Shown here: positions 7,148-12,964 of the stretch, piece by piece | Position numbering within the stretch: position 1 is the stretch's first letter | Layout: the number at the start of each line of letters is the position of its first letter | Source of the DNA: a virus | Strand: one strand, 5' to 3' | Length of the DNA stretch: 37,011 bases | Virus record (IMG/VR): IMGVR_UViG_3300020187_000087 | Span: 1-37,011 of that record | Position numbers and translations under genes: made by a program | Notes under the pieces: model-generated | Seen by the model: only the letters and a program-made list of their open reading frames with translations | What the model was told of the DNA's origin: nothing | The model's database searches: none

Positions 7148-7282
7148 CTAATCATTATTTTTCTTCATAGCGTCTTCGACTTTCTTGCGATGCCTAATGT
7201 TAAGTTCCATCCGGTCGCTTGACTTGCCTGTACTAATCACCAAAGTGACCCCAAATATTTTCTTGATTAGATAACTGAGCAT
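7148..7282 (-). CDS. Small basic protein (44 aa), last gene of leftward operon
   Basis: Reads MLSYLIKKIFGVTLVISTGK, then a charged, basic tail ending KKVEDAMKKNND. A clear ribosome site (AGGAAGGAAA) lies about 10 bases before the ATG, 14 bases after the stop of the upstream gene, which supports translation. The N-terminal half is hydrophobic enough to be membrane-associated. No family recognised. Confidence 0.5.
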   Translation of the reverse strand: MLSYLIKKIFGVTLVISTGKSSDRMELNIRHRKKVEDAMKKNND

Positions 7283-7296
7283 GGTTTGTTTCCTTC

Positions 7297-7407
7297 CTAA
7301 AATATAATTGCTATCAGGGCCATTACTCCAATTCCACTGGCAAAGCCTACAAACGCGCCGACCGCGCCTGCAATCTCAATCTTCTTTTCCATTTCCTCTT
7401 CGCTCAT
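7297..7407 (-). CDS. Membrane micro-protein (36 aa)
   Basis: Reads MSEEEMEKKIEIAGAVGAFV and ends GIGVMALIAIIF: an acidic head followed by one Gly/Ala-rich TM segment that reaches the C-terminus. Its ATG overlaps the TGA of the previous gene (ATGA), the same coupling used throughout this operon, which is good support for so short a gene. Function unknown. Confidence 0.55.
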   Translation of the reverse strand: MSEEEMEKKIEIAGAVGAFVGFASGIGVMALIAIIF

Positions 7408-7850
7408 AGCGTTCCCCCTACCTTAGTTTTTTTCTTTATGCTGCGCTGATGATCCTGCCATTTGGCTGCGTAGATTAACTCATGTTTGACGGCGTTATCC
7501 AGATCGCTCTGAAGTATGTCACGAAACCGATTCTTTAGCTTTCTTTTGTAATGGCCCTTTGAAGTATCTCGCCTAATGCGAACAGGCTCTCTAGCTGCTG
7601 CTTGAGGTTGTGCCGGTTCTGTTTTTTTGCAGTCTCGATCATGATTGATAGTTGACGTTGACTTCGGGCCAATGCCTGCTTGCCTTCTTGGTTCATCGCT
7701 TTTCTGCCTTCCATCGATAAATTTTATTCCGTATTTTTTTGCAATATCAACAACGGTTTTATACGGTATCGACATAAGAACAGATGCTTCTTTCTTTGTC
7801 AGCTTCATTTCTGCTGCCTTGATGCACTTGATAACATCTTTACCGGTCAT
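7404..7850 (-). CDS. HTH-containing small DNA-binding protein (148 aa)
   Basis: Starts at the ATG at 7850, which gives an ATGA overlap with the upstream gene and has GGAAGG ahead; the ATG 27 bases earlier would overlap far more. Residues 15-45 (KLTKKEASVLMSIPYKTVVD, then IAKKYGIKF) read as a helix-turn-helix. The middle is a basic, Pro/Gln/Ala linker, and the C-terminus is Lys/Arg-rich (HYKRKLKNRFRDILQ; RSIKKKTK). The HTH resembles that of the upstream 62-residue protein (both end in a DGR motif). Probable early regulator; target unknown. Confidence 0.6.
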   Translation of the reverse strand: MTGKDVIKCIKAAEMKLTKKEASVLMSIPYKTVVDIAKKYGIKFIDGRQKSDEPRRQAGIGPKSTSTINHDRDCKKTEPAQPQAAAREPVRIRRDTSKGHYKRKLKNRFRDILQSDLDNAVKHELIYAAKWQDHQRSIKKKTKVGGTL

Positions 7851-8035
7851 TTCTTTTTCCTTCCGTCTGTCTCCCATGTGATGCTGTGCTTGCGGCAGAA
7901 CGCGCTGAGTAAAGCCTGCGACATCTCTAGTTTTTCAGCCGCCTTCACTTGTGTTACTTCTCCAGCAAGATCTTCAACCACGCCAATCAACTCCCGCTTT
8001 TGACGCGCCTTCATTTGTTTCCAGGTCTCCATCAT
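7847..8035 (-). CDS. Small HTH protein (62 aa)
   Basis: Reads MMETWKQMKARQKRELIGVV and contains VTQVKAAEKLEMSQALLSAF then CRKHSITWETDGRKKK, a compact helix-turn-helix. The ATG at 8035 is chosen because it overlaps the stop of the annealing-type gene (ATGA); a longer in-frame start at 8071 would lie inside that gene. Likely a DNA-binding regulator. Its HTH and trailing DGR resemble the next gene in the operon, suggesting an old duplication. Confidence 0.6.
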   Translation of the reverse strand: MMETWKQMKARQKRELIGVVEDLAGEVTQVKAAEKLEMSQALLSAFCRKHSITWETDGRKKK

Positions 8036-8757
8036 TCTTTTCCTAACTGTGCGCCTAATACCTTGAGGCAATTCTTGTATCGCTTGTCGATCTCTTCCTT
8101 GAACCCGTCAGATAGCTTGTCGATTTCCTGCTGGTTCTGCTCGGTCAGCTGACGCAGCATTGTCATGCGTTCCCGTGGCGGGATAATGGTCCCCTCTTTG
8201 GTGGCTTCCAGTTTGGTATAGGCTGCAATTAGCTTGATGAGATTGGCGGTAAACTCTTGCGCGTCTCCCGATCCTTTCTCTTGCCCGATATGGTTTTTCA
8301 GCGTGAGCAGATCTCCGGCTGGTGGTGCTGGTGGCGGCTGCGTAGATTGAGCCTGTTGACTTTGTGCTGCTGCCTTGCGCGGTACAGCATCGATCTCATT
8401 GAGGCTGGCATATGTCCCACCATGCAGGCCAATAGAAGCCAGAGCGCGGCCTATGGCGCTGGTTTCTGCGTTCTCCAGGGCGCTTGTCTTGTTGACGTTA
8501 CCCTGGCCCCTGATTTCTTCAGCCATGCCAGAGCCGACAACCATCCCGGCGCTGTTTGTGATCGATGCCTTGACGACAACTCGCTTTCCATCGTCTGTAA
8601 GGATCTCGGTGTTGATCCCGTGATCTGTGCCAAATGCTTTGCGGAATGCTTCAACGCGCACAAACACCTCGGTGTATTTCTTGCCGCCGCGCTGCGTGAC
8701 GCCGTGGGTGCGATTGAGATCGTTCACCTCGGCCATGGCTTTTTGTAGTTCACTCAT
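8032..8757 (-). CDS. Single-strand annealing (ERF-like) recombination protein, probable
   Basis: 241 residues. The N-terminal half has YTEVFVRVEAFRKAFG, GINTEILTDDGKRVVVKASI, GSGMAEEIRGQGNVNKTSAL and ENAETSAIGRALASIGLHGG, a pattern found in phage proteins placed with ERF/Rad52-type annealing proteins (the Ser-Ala-Ile-Gly-Arg-Ala-Leu segment is the equivalent of the ERF YARRYAL region). A Gln/Pro-rich linker (about 130-150) and a helical C-terminus follow. Such proteins anneal complementary ssDNA in phage recombination and replication. Its neighbour Gp157 is a frequent partner. The family assignment is by pattern and remains moderate. Confidence 0.6.
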   Translation of the reverse strand: MSELQKAMAEVNDLNRTHGVTQRGGKKYTEVFVRVEAFRKAFGTDHGINTEILTDDGKRVVVKASITNSAGMVVGSGMAEEIRGQGNVNKTSALENAETSAIGRALASIGLHGGTYASLNEIDAVPRKAAAQSQQAQSTQPPPAPPAGDLLTLKNHIGQEKGSGDAQEFTANLIKLIAAYTKLEATKEGTIIPPRERMTMLRQLTEQNQQEIDKLSDGFKEEIDKRYKNCLKVLGAQLGKE

Positions 8758-9242
8758 TATTTAATCCTCACTGTGACAGACGCGCTGCCCATTTGATATT
8801 CGCAACCTGGCACAAGCTCCCCTGCATCCATCTGCTTCTTGATTGCTGCCATGTCTGGCTTGACTGTGACCGTTGTTAGCTGGCTCGGGATGTCGTGCGG
8901 ATCTACGACCACAACTTTCTTGCGTGGCTTGGTCCGGCTGACTGTGCCCAGAGCGTGTTGGATCTTAGTCTGGCCAATTGCATCGAGCAAGTGACCAATC
9001 GTGATCGAGAGCGCTTCCTGTTTTGCTGAGAGGCGTTTTGCTCTGGCGGTGTAGGTCGCCGCAAGATCTTTAACGGTTGCCTCATTGGCAGAACACTCGG
9101 TGCGCTCTTGGATAAGCTTGCCCAGAATGTCCATTGCATCGGTCTCTCCGTCCAGAGTGTCCAAGAATGTGTCCTGATCGTCTCCGGTCAATAGCCTGAT
9201 GTGATCGGCCATTTCGCGGATCTCTTCGAATTTAATATACAT
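8757..9242 (-). CDS. Gp157-family (Siphovirus Gp157) protein
   Basis: 161 residues. It has the Gp157 signature: ERTECSANEATVKDLAATYT, ARAKRLSAKQEAL, a helix ending GQTKIQHALGTVS, then basic KPRKKVVVVD and DPHDIPSQL, and a C-terminal GCEYQ beta region. Family members are small coiled-coil proteins next to phage recombination or ssDNA-binding genes; their biochemical job is not settled. AAGGGG precedes the ATG at 9242, which overlaps the upstream gene's end by 11 bases. Its stop overlaps the annealing-type gene start by one base. Confidence 0.85.
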   Translation of the reverse strand: MYIKFEEIREMADHIRLLTGDDQDTFLDTLDGETDAMDILGKLIQERTECSANEATVKDLAATYTARAKRLSAKQEALSITIGHLLDAIGQTKIQHALGTVSRTKPRKKVVVVDPHDIPSQLTTVTVKPDMAAIKKQMDAGELVPGCEYQMGSASVTVRIK

Positions 9243-9552
9243 ATTGTTCCCCTTGTTTTGTGACGGTCCAAATGATCTCGCCGTTGCCGTACTGGTTTTT
9301 GTGACGCCGCCCGGTGTCCTCGATCAACTCCATTTCTTGCAGTTCCGTTAGGCGTGGCCTTATGCTAGTGATAGGTAGCCGCAGAGAAGCGCTTATCTGC
9401 TCCCCTGACCCTCCTCCCAGGGTCGAAAGCGCTCGCAGGGTCTCCAATCTCCTGCCTGTAACCTTTGTGGCCACCTGGTGCGCCGCCGCGATCTCTGTGT
9501 CCCCAGCATCGCGGTGGTGCATCTTTTTTATGTTCACTTCATGGATCTTCAT
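9232..9552 (-). CDS. Winged-helix DNA-binding protein (106 aa)
   Basis: The ATG at 9552 (MKIHEVNIKKMHH) is chosen because AGGAGGAAGACG sits just before it; it overlaps the previous gene by 14 bases. Residues 33-100 (ETLRALSTLGGGSGEQISAS, then LPITSIRPRLTELQEMELIE and an EIIWTVTKQGEQYV wing) form a clear winged-helix of MarR/phage-replication type. Likely an early transcription regulator or replication accessory protein. No effector domain is visible. Confidence 0.7.
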   Translation of the reverse strand: MKIHEVNIKKMHHRDAGDTEIAAAHQVATKVTGRRLETLRALSTLGGGSGEQISASLRLPITSIRPRLTELQEMELIEDTGRRHKNQYGNGEIIWTVTKQGEQYVY

Positions 9553-9751
9553 CGTCTTCCTCCTCGAATATTGCGCCCTCTCCCTGACACCGTTCACAAT
9601 CAACCGGATCTTCGTAAGGCTCCCCGATATCCCGATCAAAGCTTTGCCGCCGGTAAGTGACCTCAACCACCTTGCCATCTCCCTCGCACTCCGGGCATAC
9701 CACTGACGCCCTCTCGCGCTGGTCCTGGAATATGTCTTTGACCTTGCCCAT
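9539..9751 (-). CDS. Small DnaJ-type zinc-motif protein (70 aa)
   Basis: Starts at the ATG at 9751, which overlaps the TGA of the micro-protein gene before it (TGATG); an earlier in-frame ATG would lie inside that gene. Two CxxCxGxG motifs, CPECEGDG at 23-30 and CERCQGEG at 52-59, match half of a DnaJ cysteine-rich zinc domain. The end is strongly acidic (EEEDDEDP). No J-domain is present. Role unknown: a small zinc-binding protein that could bind a host partner or nucleic acid. Confidence 0.65.
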   Translation of the reverse strand: MGKVKDIFQDQRERASVVCPECEGDGKVVEVTYRRQSFDRDIGEPYEDPVDCERCQGEGAIFEEEDDEDP

Positions 9752-9846
9752 CACAGAACCCCCGCAAAGAAAAACAGAAGGTAGAAGGTGAAAAACAGGC
9801 TCAACACTCCGATGGTATCTTTCAGCCACTCTTTCCAATCGTTCAT
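9751..9846 (-). CDS. Membrane micro-protein (31 aa)
   Basis: Reads MNDWKEWLKDTIGVLSLFFT and ends FYLLFFFAGVL: an amphipathic charged head then a Phe/Leu-rich TM segment. Its ATG overlaps the upstream TGA (ATGA) and its own TGA overlaps the next ATG (TGATG), so both ends fit the coupled operon. Function unknown; early phage micro-proteins of this kind often act on the host envelope. Confidence 0.55.
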   Translation of the reverse strand: MNDWKEWLKDTIGVLSLFFTFYLLFFFAGVL

Positions 9847-10025
9847 TGTATTGCTCCCAATGGTGCTAAGACTTGGCCTTCCGGCGCTATGATATCTATG
9901 AAACATTCGACAAATTCATTGTTTGCATAGATCTTTTCCTTTGCAGCAAAAGCGTCAGCAAAGCTGTCAAACTCTCCGACAATCCGCACCGCATAGGCGT
10001 CAATCTTTTTTAGTATAAAGTTCAT
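9843..10025 (-). CDS. Hypothetical protein (60 aa)
   Basis: Begins MNFILKKIDAYAVRIVGEFD and continues SFADAFAAKEKIYANNEFVE to EGQVLAPLGAIQ, a small alpha/beta pattern. AAAGGAGAG lies just before the ATG at 10025, downstream of the GC-rich hairpin at 10050-10065. Family not recognised. Its stop overlaps the next gene (ATGA). Confidence 0.6.
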   Translation of the reverse strand: MNFILKKIDAYAVRIVGEFDSFADAFAAKEKIYANNEFVECFIDIIAPEGQVLAPLGAIQ

Positions 10026-10049
10026 TGCACTCTCCTTTTGACTTAATGA

Positions 10050-10065
10050 TGCGCCCGAAGGCGCA
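10050..10065 (-). terminator. GC-rich stem-loop with UUCG loop between early genes
   Basis: On the minus strand this reads TGCGCC-TTCG-GGCGCA, a perfect 6-bp stem with the very stable C(UUCG)G tetraloop. It lies between the genes at 10074 and 9843. No U-run follows, so attenuation, RNA processing or mRNA stabilisation are as likely as full termination. Confidence 0.5.
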
Positions 10066-10073
10066 CTGTTAAA

Positions 10074-10628
10074 TCAAGCGTACCAACTGCTATACATGGG
10101 CTTTCCATCCCAAGGGCTTGCGTATTCAGAGTAACTAATCTTAATCCGGTTATTGCTTACCAAAGCCTTGAAAGGCTTTCCGGCAACATTGCTGCCAGCA
10201 ACAACATTACAGCACATAAAGCCTTCGCTGCCCTCAACTTCCCGGCTGGATATCCGAACACACTCAACGCTCCGCTTGCCGATCAACTTTAAAACCTTAA
10301 AAAAGCTTACATTGGTTTGGTCATAGCCCCAGCTAGAAGACAAGATGTCGCCAACAGCCCATGTGCAAGGCTCTTGTGCTTTAGCCTTCCGTGCCGCTTT
10401 CATTTCGTTGCTGATCTTGATGGACTCTATCTGGTCAGCGATTTTCTTTTCCATCCGTTCGCTGGTTTGAAAGCTGTAATGCCAGTTTGGTTTAGCTGCC
10501 TTACCTATAAAACACTGACAAGCTGGCTTGCCCTTGCTTGTTTCGTAAATGTAAAACTCAGCGTTAATGTCTTTTGGAGCAATTTTTACAGCACCTTTTT
10601 TCTTGTAAAACTCACGAGTCATTTTCAT
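10074..10628 (-). CDS. Conserved hypothetical protein (184 aa)
   Basis: Starts MKMTREFYKKKGAVKIAPKD; later YIYETSKGKPACQCFIGKAA, KPNWHYSF, a helical basic stretch with KAARKAKAQ, VGDILSSSWGYDQTNVSFFK, LIGKRSVECVRI. This layout (REFxxxKGA, KPxxHYxF, SSWGYDQTN) is seen in a conserved hypothetical protein of phages and plasmids in alphaproteobacteria. No catalytic signature is known. Second gene of the leftward operon; AGGAGGAAA lies just before its ATG. The cysteines (38, 40, 88, 122, 139, 140) are not arranged as an obvious zinc site. Confidence 0.65.
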   Translation of the reverse strand: MKMTREFYKKKGAVKIAPKDINAEFYIYETSKGKPACQCFIGKAAKPNWHYSFQTSERMEKKIADQIESIKISNEMKAARKAKAQEPCTWAVGDILSSSWGYDQTNVSFFKVLKLIGKRSVECVRISSREVEGSEGFMCCNVVAGSNVAGKPFKALVSNNRIKISYSEYASPWDGKPMYSSWYA

Positions 10629-10640
10629 TTAAGTTTCCTC

Positions 10641-10841
10641 CTAACAGATCCGCATTACTTGACCGGCTTTCGCCGCATCGCTCCAGGCTTGCTGCCCAGC
10701 CTCGTCACCAGACTGAACCAAGGCCAACAAGCTTTTCTCGAAGATGATATCCTCGATGTCAGTCTGCCGCTCACCGGGCTGGCTGTTGTCGCCGTTGTCG
10801 AACAAGTCGAACATCGCGGCGTCTTTCTGAATCCTAGCCAT
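10641..10841 (-). CDS. Hypothetical protein, first gene of leftward operon (66 aa)
   Basis: Begins MARIQKDAAMFDLFDNGDNS and continues with an acidic DIEDIIFEKSLLALVQSGDE and a helical QQAWSDAAKAGQVMRIC end. AGAGAGGAA lies before the ATG. It is the first gene downstream of the early minus-strand promoter, a position often taken by host-takeover or regulatory proteins. No family recognised. Confidence 0.6.
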   Translation of the reverse strand: MARIQKDAAMFDLFDNGDNSQPGERQTDIEDIIFEKSLLALVQSGDEAGQQAWSDAAKAGQVMRIC

Positions 10842-10875
10842 TTCTGATTCCTCTCTTGATTAACTTACTCTTAAT

Positions 10876-10904
10876 AGATAAGGTGATATCACAATAAAGG
10901 TCAA
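10876..10904 (-). promoter_or_regulatory. Early leftward sigma70-type promoter
   Basis: Minus strand: -35 TTGACC at 10904-10899, a 17-base spacer, and -10 TTATCT at 10881-10876, about 35 bases upstream of the 10841 start codon. No phage RNA polymerase is present, so host polymerase should read it. The spacer contains the palindrome at 10883-10892. Confidence 0.6.
10883..10892. promoter_or_regulatory. Palindromic operator candidate in promoter spacer
   Basis: GTGATATCAC is a perfect 10-bp palindrome lying wholly between the -35 and -10 of the leftward promoter, a placement where a bound dimer would block polymerase. The adjacent divergent gene (10965) encodes an RHH protein, a natural candidate binder. 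Four of the window's GATATC sites fall within 10885-11098. Confidence 0.45.
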
Positions 10905-10964
10905 GGGGTAAATCAAACTTTTTTTAAGGTATTTGATAACCTGCTGAAAGAAAAGGAAAGAAAG

Positions 10965-11219
10965 TTGAAATACCAAACAAAGACGGAAGCAAAAAAAGCT
11001 CTGGTGGTCCGATTGCCTGCCGGTGTCAAAGCCCGATTAGATATCTTTTCCCAATCGCAGGGGATATCACAAAGCCGGTTGGCTTCTGAGCTGATATCGG
11101 AAGGGTTGCCCACCACATCCATCGCAGCAAGCACCGCCGCACGGGCTTCGGCGCGCAGCGGTGTTGTGATCGAAGACGATGACAAGTCGGACGTCACAGA
11201 CTGGCTGAAACGGATATGA
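10965..11219 (+). CDS. Ribbon-helix-helix (CopG/Arc-like) regulator
   Basis: 84 residues; TTG start at 10965 preceded by AAAGGAAAG. No ATG exists in this frame. Residues 11-48 (KALVVRLPAGVKARLDIFSQ, then SQGISQSRLASELISEGL) are a typical ribbon-helix-helix: one beta strand and two helices that pair to bind operators. Residues 49-65 are a Ser/Ala-rich linker and the end is acidic (DDDKSDVTDW). It starts divergently from the leftward operon and probably represses it, itself or both. ATGA overlap with rusA. Confidence 0.7.
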   Translation: MKYQTKTEAKKALVVRLPAGVKARLDIFSQSQGISQSRLASELISEGLPTTSIAASTAARASARSGVVIEDDDKSDVTDWLKRI

Positions 11220-11632
11220 CCACCACTTACATTTGGCTCCCTGGTCAACCAATCGGAAAGGGGCGGCCCAGGTTCACCAAAACGGGCAGGGTCTACACTC
11301 CAGAGAAAACGCGCCGGTATGAGCATCGGCTGGCCGGTACTGCATCAAATTACATGATGTTGCACCAGCTCGAACCAACAGCAGGGCCATGCCAGATGGT
11401 AATCAAGGCGCAGTTTGATATCCCTAAGAGCTGGACAAAGGCAAAGAAGGCGGCGGCTGAGGCTTATGAGATATTACCCGGCAAGCCTGACATCGACAAT
11501 ATCGCCAAGATCGTTTTGGATAGCTTCAACGGCGTGGTCTTCGAGGATGATGCCCAGGTGTACGATCTAAAAGTTGTCAAAACTTATGGAGATCCATGTT
11601 TGTTGACAGAGGTCACTTGCTGGAAGTGGTAA
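11216..11632 (+). CDS. rusA: RusA-family Holliday junction resolvase
   Basis: 138 residues. Begins with LPGQPIGKGRPRFTKTGRVY and has the catalytic block KPDIDNIAKIVLDSF followed by GVVFEDDAQV: Asp92, Asp94 and Asp111/112 correspond to the metal-binding aspartates of RusA. The enzyme cuts four-way junctions in pairs, resolving recombination and replication intermediates before packaging. It fits with the annealing-type protein and Gp157 on the other strand. ATGA overlap with the RHH gene suggests co-expression. Confidence 0.92.
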   Translation: MTTTYIWLPGQPIGKGRPRFTKTGRVYTPEKTRRYEHRLAGTASNYMMLHQLEPTAGPCQMVIKAQFDIPKSWTKAKKAAAEAYEILPGKPDIDNIAKIVLDSFNGVVFEDDAQVYDLKVVKTYGDPCLLTEVTCWKW

Positions 11633-11638
11633 TAGAAA

Positions 11639-11664
11639 CGCCCCTGCAATTTCTTGCAAGGGCG
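11639..11664 (+). terminator. Stem-loop after rusA
   Basis: 11639-11649 (CGCCCCTGCAA) pairs with 11654-11664 (TTGCAAGGGCG) with one mismatch and a 4-base loop. No U-run follows. It could be a weak or Rho-assisted terminator, or an attenuator between rusA and the replication genes. Confidence 0.45.
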
Positions 11665-11682
11665 ATAGGACTAGGTTACATT
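11654..11682 (+). promoter_or_regulatory. Candidate promoter for replication genes
   Basis: TTGCAA (11654-11659), 17-base spacer, TACATT (11677-11682). The -35 hexamer matches the candidate capsid promoter at 20428 but overlaps the hairpin's right arm. A 6-bp stem (GCAGGG 11700-11705 / CCCTGC 11720-11725) follows in the leader, upstream of the AAAGGG ribosome site of the initiator gene. Confidence 0.3.
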
Positions 11683-11747
11683 GGATTTGAACAGTCAATG
11701 CAGGGTCAGAATATATAAGCCCTGCCCAAATGAAAAGGGTTAAAACG

Positions 11748-12437
11748 ATGTCGCATTACATGACTGCACTTGCGATGCAGCAAAAGGGATTGAAGCCAGC
11801 AACCAAGGTTGTCTTGTATTGGCTGGCTGACCATCACAACAGCGAAACAGGTTTATGTTTCCCAAGCCTCGGCATTCTAGCAGAGGAATGTGATTTGGAT
11901 CGATCAACAGTTATCAGGCATATTGCAATTCTTGAGGGCAAAGGGTTGCTGATGAGGGTGCATCGAAAGCGAAATAACGGGTCATCTACCAGCAACGGCT
12001 ATCAGTTATTGCTAGAAAAACAACCAGTCGCAAAATACCACCCCCCCCGCCGCAAAAACCGACCCCCCCCAGTGGCAAATTGCGACCCCCTTAACCTTGT
12101 AAGTAATAACCTTGGAAATATAACCAATAATATATCGGCGATTTTTGATGATCTCTGGGCAATTTATCCAAAGAAGGTTGGCAAGGGACAGGCGCGAAAG
12201 GCATTCAATGCAGCACTTAGAAAGGTCGATCAGGATAAGATCCAGCATTCGCTTTCGCTCTTTGTCCGATCATGGGGCAACCAAGATAAGAAATTCATGC
12301 CGCACCTAGCAACGTGGCTGAATGGTGAGAGGTGGGATGACGAGATCCAGCAACCCTCATTGCAGGATATGACAAGCGACCAGCAGATGCAGGCAATCCT
12401 GGGATCGATCCCGACCGACAGAAAGATGATCCAATGA
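11748..12437 (+). CDS. Replication initiator, winged-helix (lambda O-like organisation)
   Basis: 229 residues from the ATG at 11748, which has AAAGGG 8 bases ahead; the ATG at 11730 has no ribosome site. Residues 5-75 are a winged helix of the HTH_36 type (LKPATKVVLYWLADHHNSET, CFPSLGILAEECDLDRSTVI). Residues 90-118 are a Pro/Arg/Asn-rich linker encoded by three repeats, the candidate origin. Residues 130-190 (FDDLWAIYPKKVGKGQARKA, then FMPHLATWLNGERWDDE) match the C-terminal part of many phage replication initiators. DNA binding at internal iterons with a C-terminal partner domain parallels lambda O. Next gene overlaps (ATGA). Confidence 0.8.
   Translation: MSHYMTALAMQQKGLKPATKVVLYWLADHHNSETGLCFPSLGILAEECDLDRSTVIRHIAILEGKGLLMRVHRKRNNGSSTSNGYQLLLEKQPVAKYHPPRRKNRPPPVANCDPLNLVSNNLGNITNNISAIFDDLWAIYPKKVGKGQARKAFNAALRKVDQDKIQHSLSLFVRSWGNQDKKFMPHLATWLNGERWDDEIQQPSLQDMTSDQQMQAILGSIPTDRKMIQ
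12027..12147 (+). other. Candidate replication origin: three iterons and AT-rich stretch
   Basis: Three tandem imperfect repeats begin at 12027, 12049 and 12072 (spacing 22 and 23), with consensus GTCGCAAAATNCGACCCCCC; two end in eight consecutive C and the third in five. They lie in the linker-coding part of the initiator gene. Immediately right is an AT-rich stretch (about 12091-12147, with TAATAAC, AAATATAACC, AATAATATAT). Lambda and relatives keep their origin in the same place: iterons then AT-rich DNA inside gene O. Confidence 0.65.
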
Positions 12438-12964
12438 ACTACGAGCAGAGAACAAAAGCGATTGGCGCATGGCTCCAGAAAGAGTTGCAGTCCTACGATG
12501 TACCGGCAAACCATACGCCCGAAAGAGCAGCAACCGAAATGAGTGCAATGGTCGAAGACATCAACAGCGAGATAGTTAGCTCCATAAACGAGGAAGGGCT
12601 GACAAACATCCTCCGCAACATGGGCAAGGACATCCGCAAGAACAATCGCACCCGATCATGGCCCACCATCTACAACATGGTCAAAGCTGCACAGAAATGC
12701 AGTGACGCATTCAAGCCACCAATTCTAGGCCCATCAAAGTCAGTCGCCTGGGATAGCGATGCCATCAACGCAAGGCGCATGAACCACGGTGAAGCCGTAG
12801 CAGATATCTACATTACCGGCACCGGCGCAGACAGGCTATTAGAAAAAAACCTCGTCACGATGAACGTGATCCAAATGTATCGGCAAAGCCTGGAAGAAAA
12901 CCGCATAGAGACATACGCCCGGAGAGAGCAGCCAGCCGACCCAATAGAGGACTATCCGTTTTGA
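12434..12964 (+). CDS. Replication-associated hypothetical protein with SSB-like C-tip
   Basis: 176 residues, ATGA overlap with the initiator. Mostly helical: MNYEQRTKAIGAWLQKELQS, VPANHTPERAATEMSAMVED, a TRSWPTIYNMVKAAQKC segment, then a Pro-rich middle. The last residues, IEDYPF, resemble the acidic -DDDIPF tip of SSB proteins. By position it corresponds to helicase-loader genes such as lambda P, but no Walker motif is present and homology was not recognised. A loader or primosome adaptor is a fair guess only. Confidence 0.65.
   Translation: MNYEQRTKAIGAWLQKELQSYDVPANHTPERAATEMSAMVEDINSEIVSSINEEGLTNILRNMGKDIRKNNRTRSWPTIYNMVKAAQKCSDAFKPPILGPSKSVAWDSDAINARRMNHGEAVADIYITGTGADRLLEKNLVTMNVIQMYRQSLEENRIETYARREQPADPIEDYPF

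Noticed and set aside
11683-11692. Minus-strand GTTCAAATCC resembling a tRNA T-loop or attP core
   Set aside because: The flanks do not form a T-stem or acceptor stem, no full tRNA can be drawn, and there is no integrase in the window.
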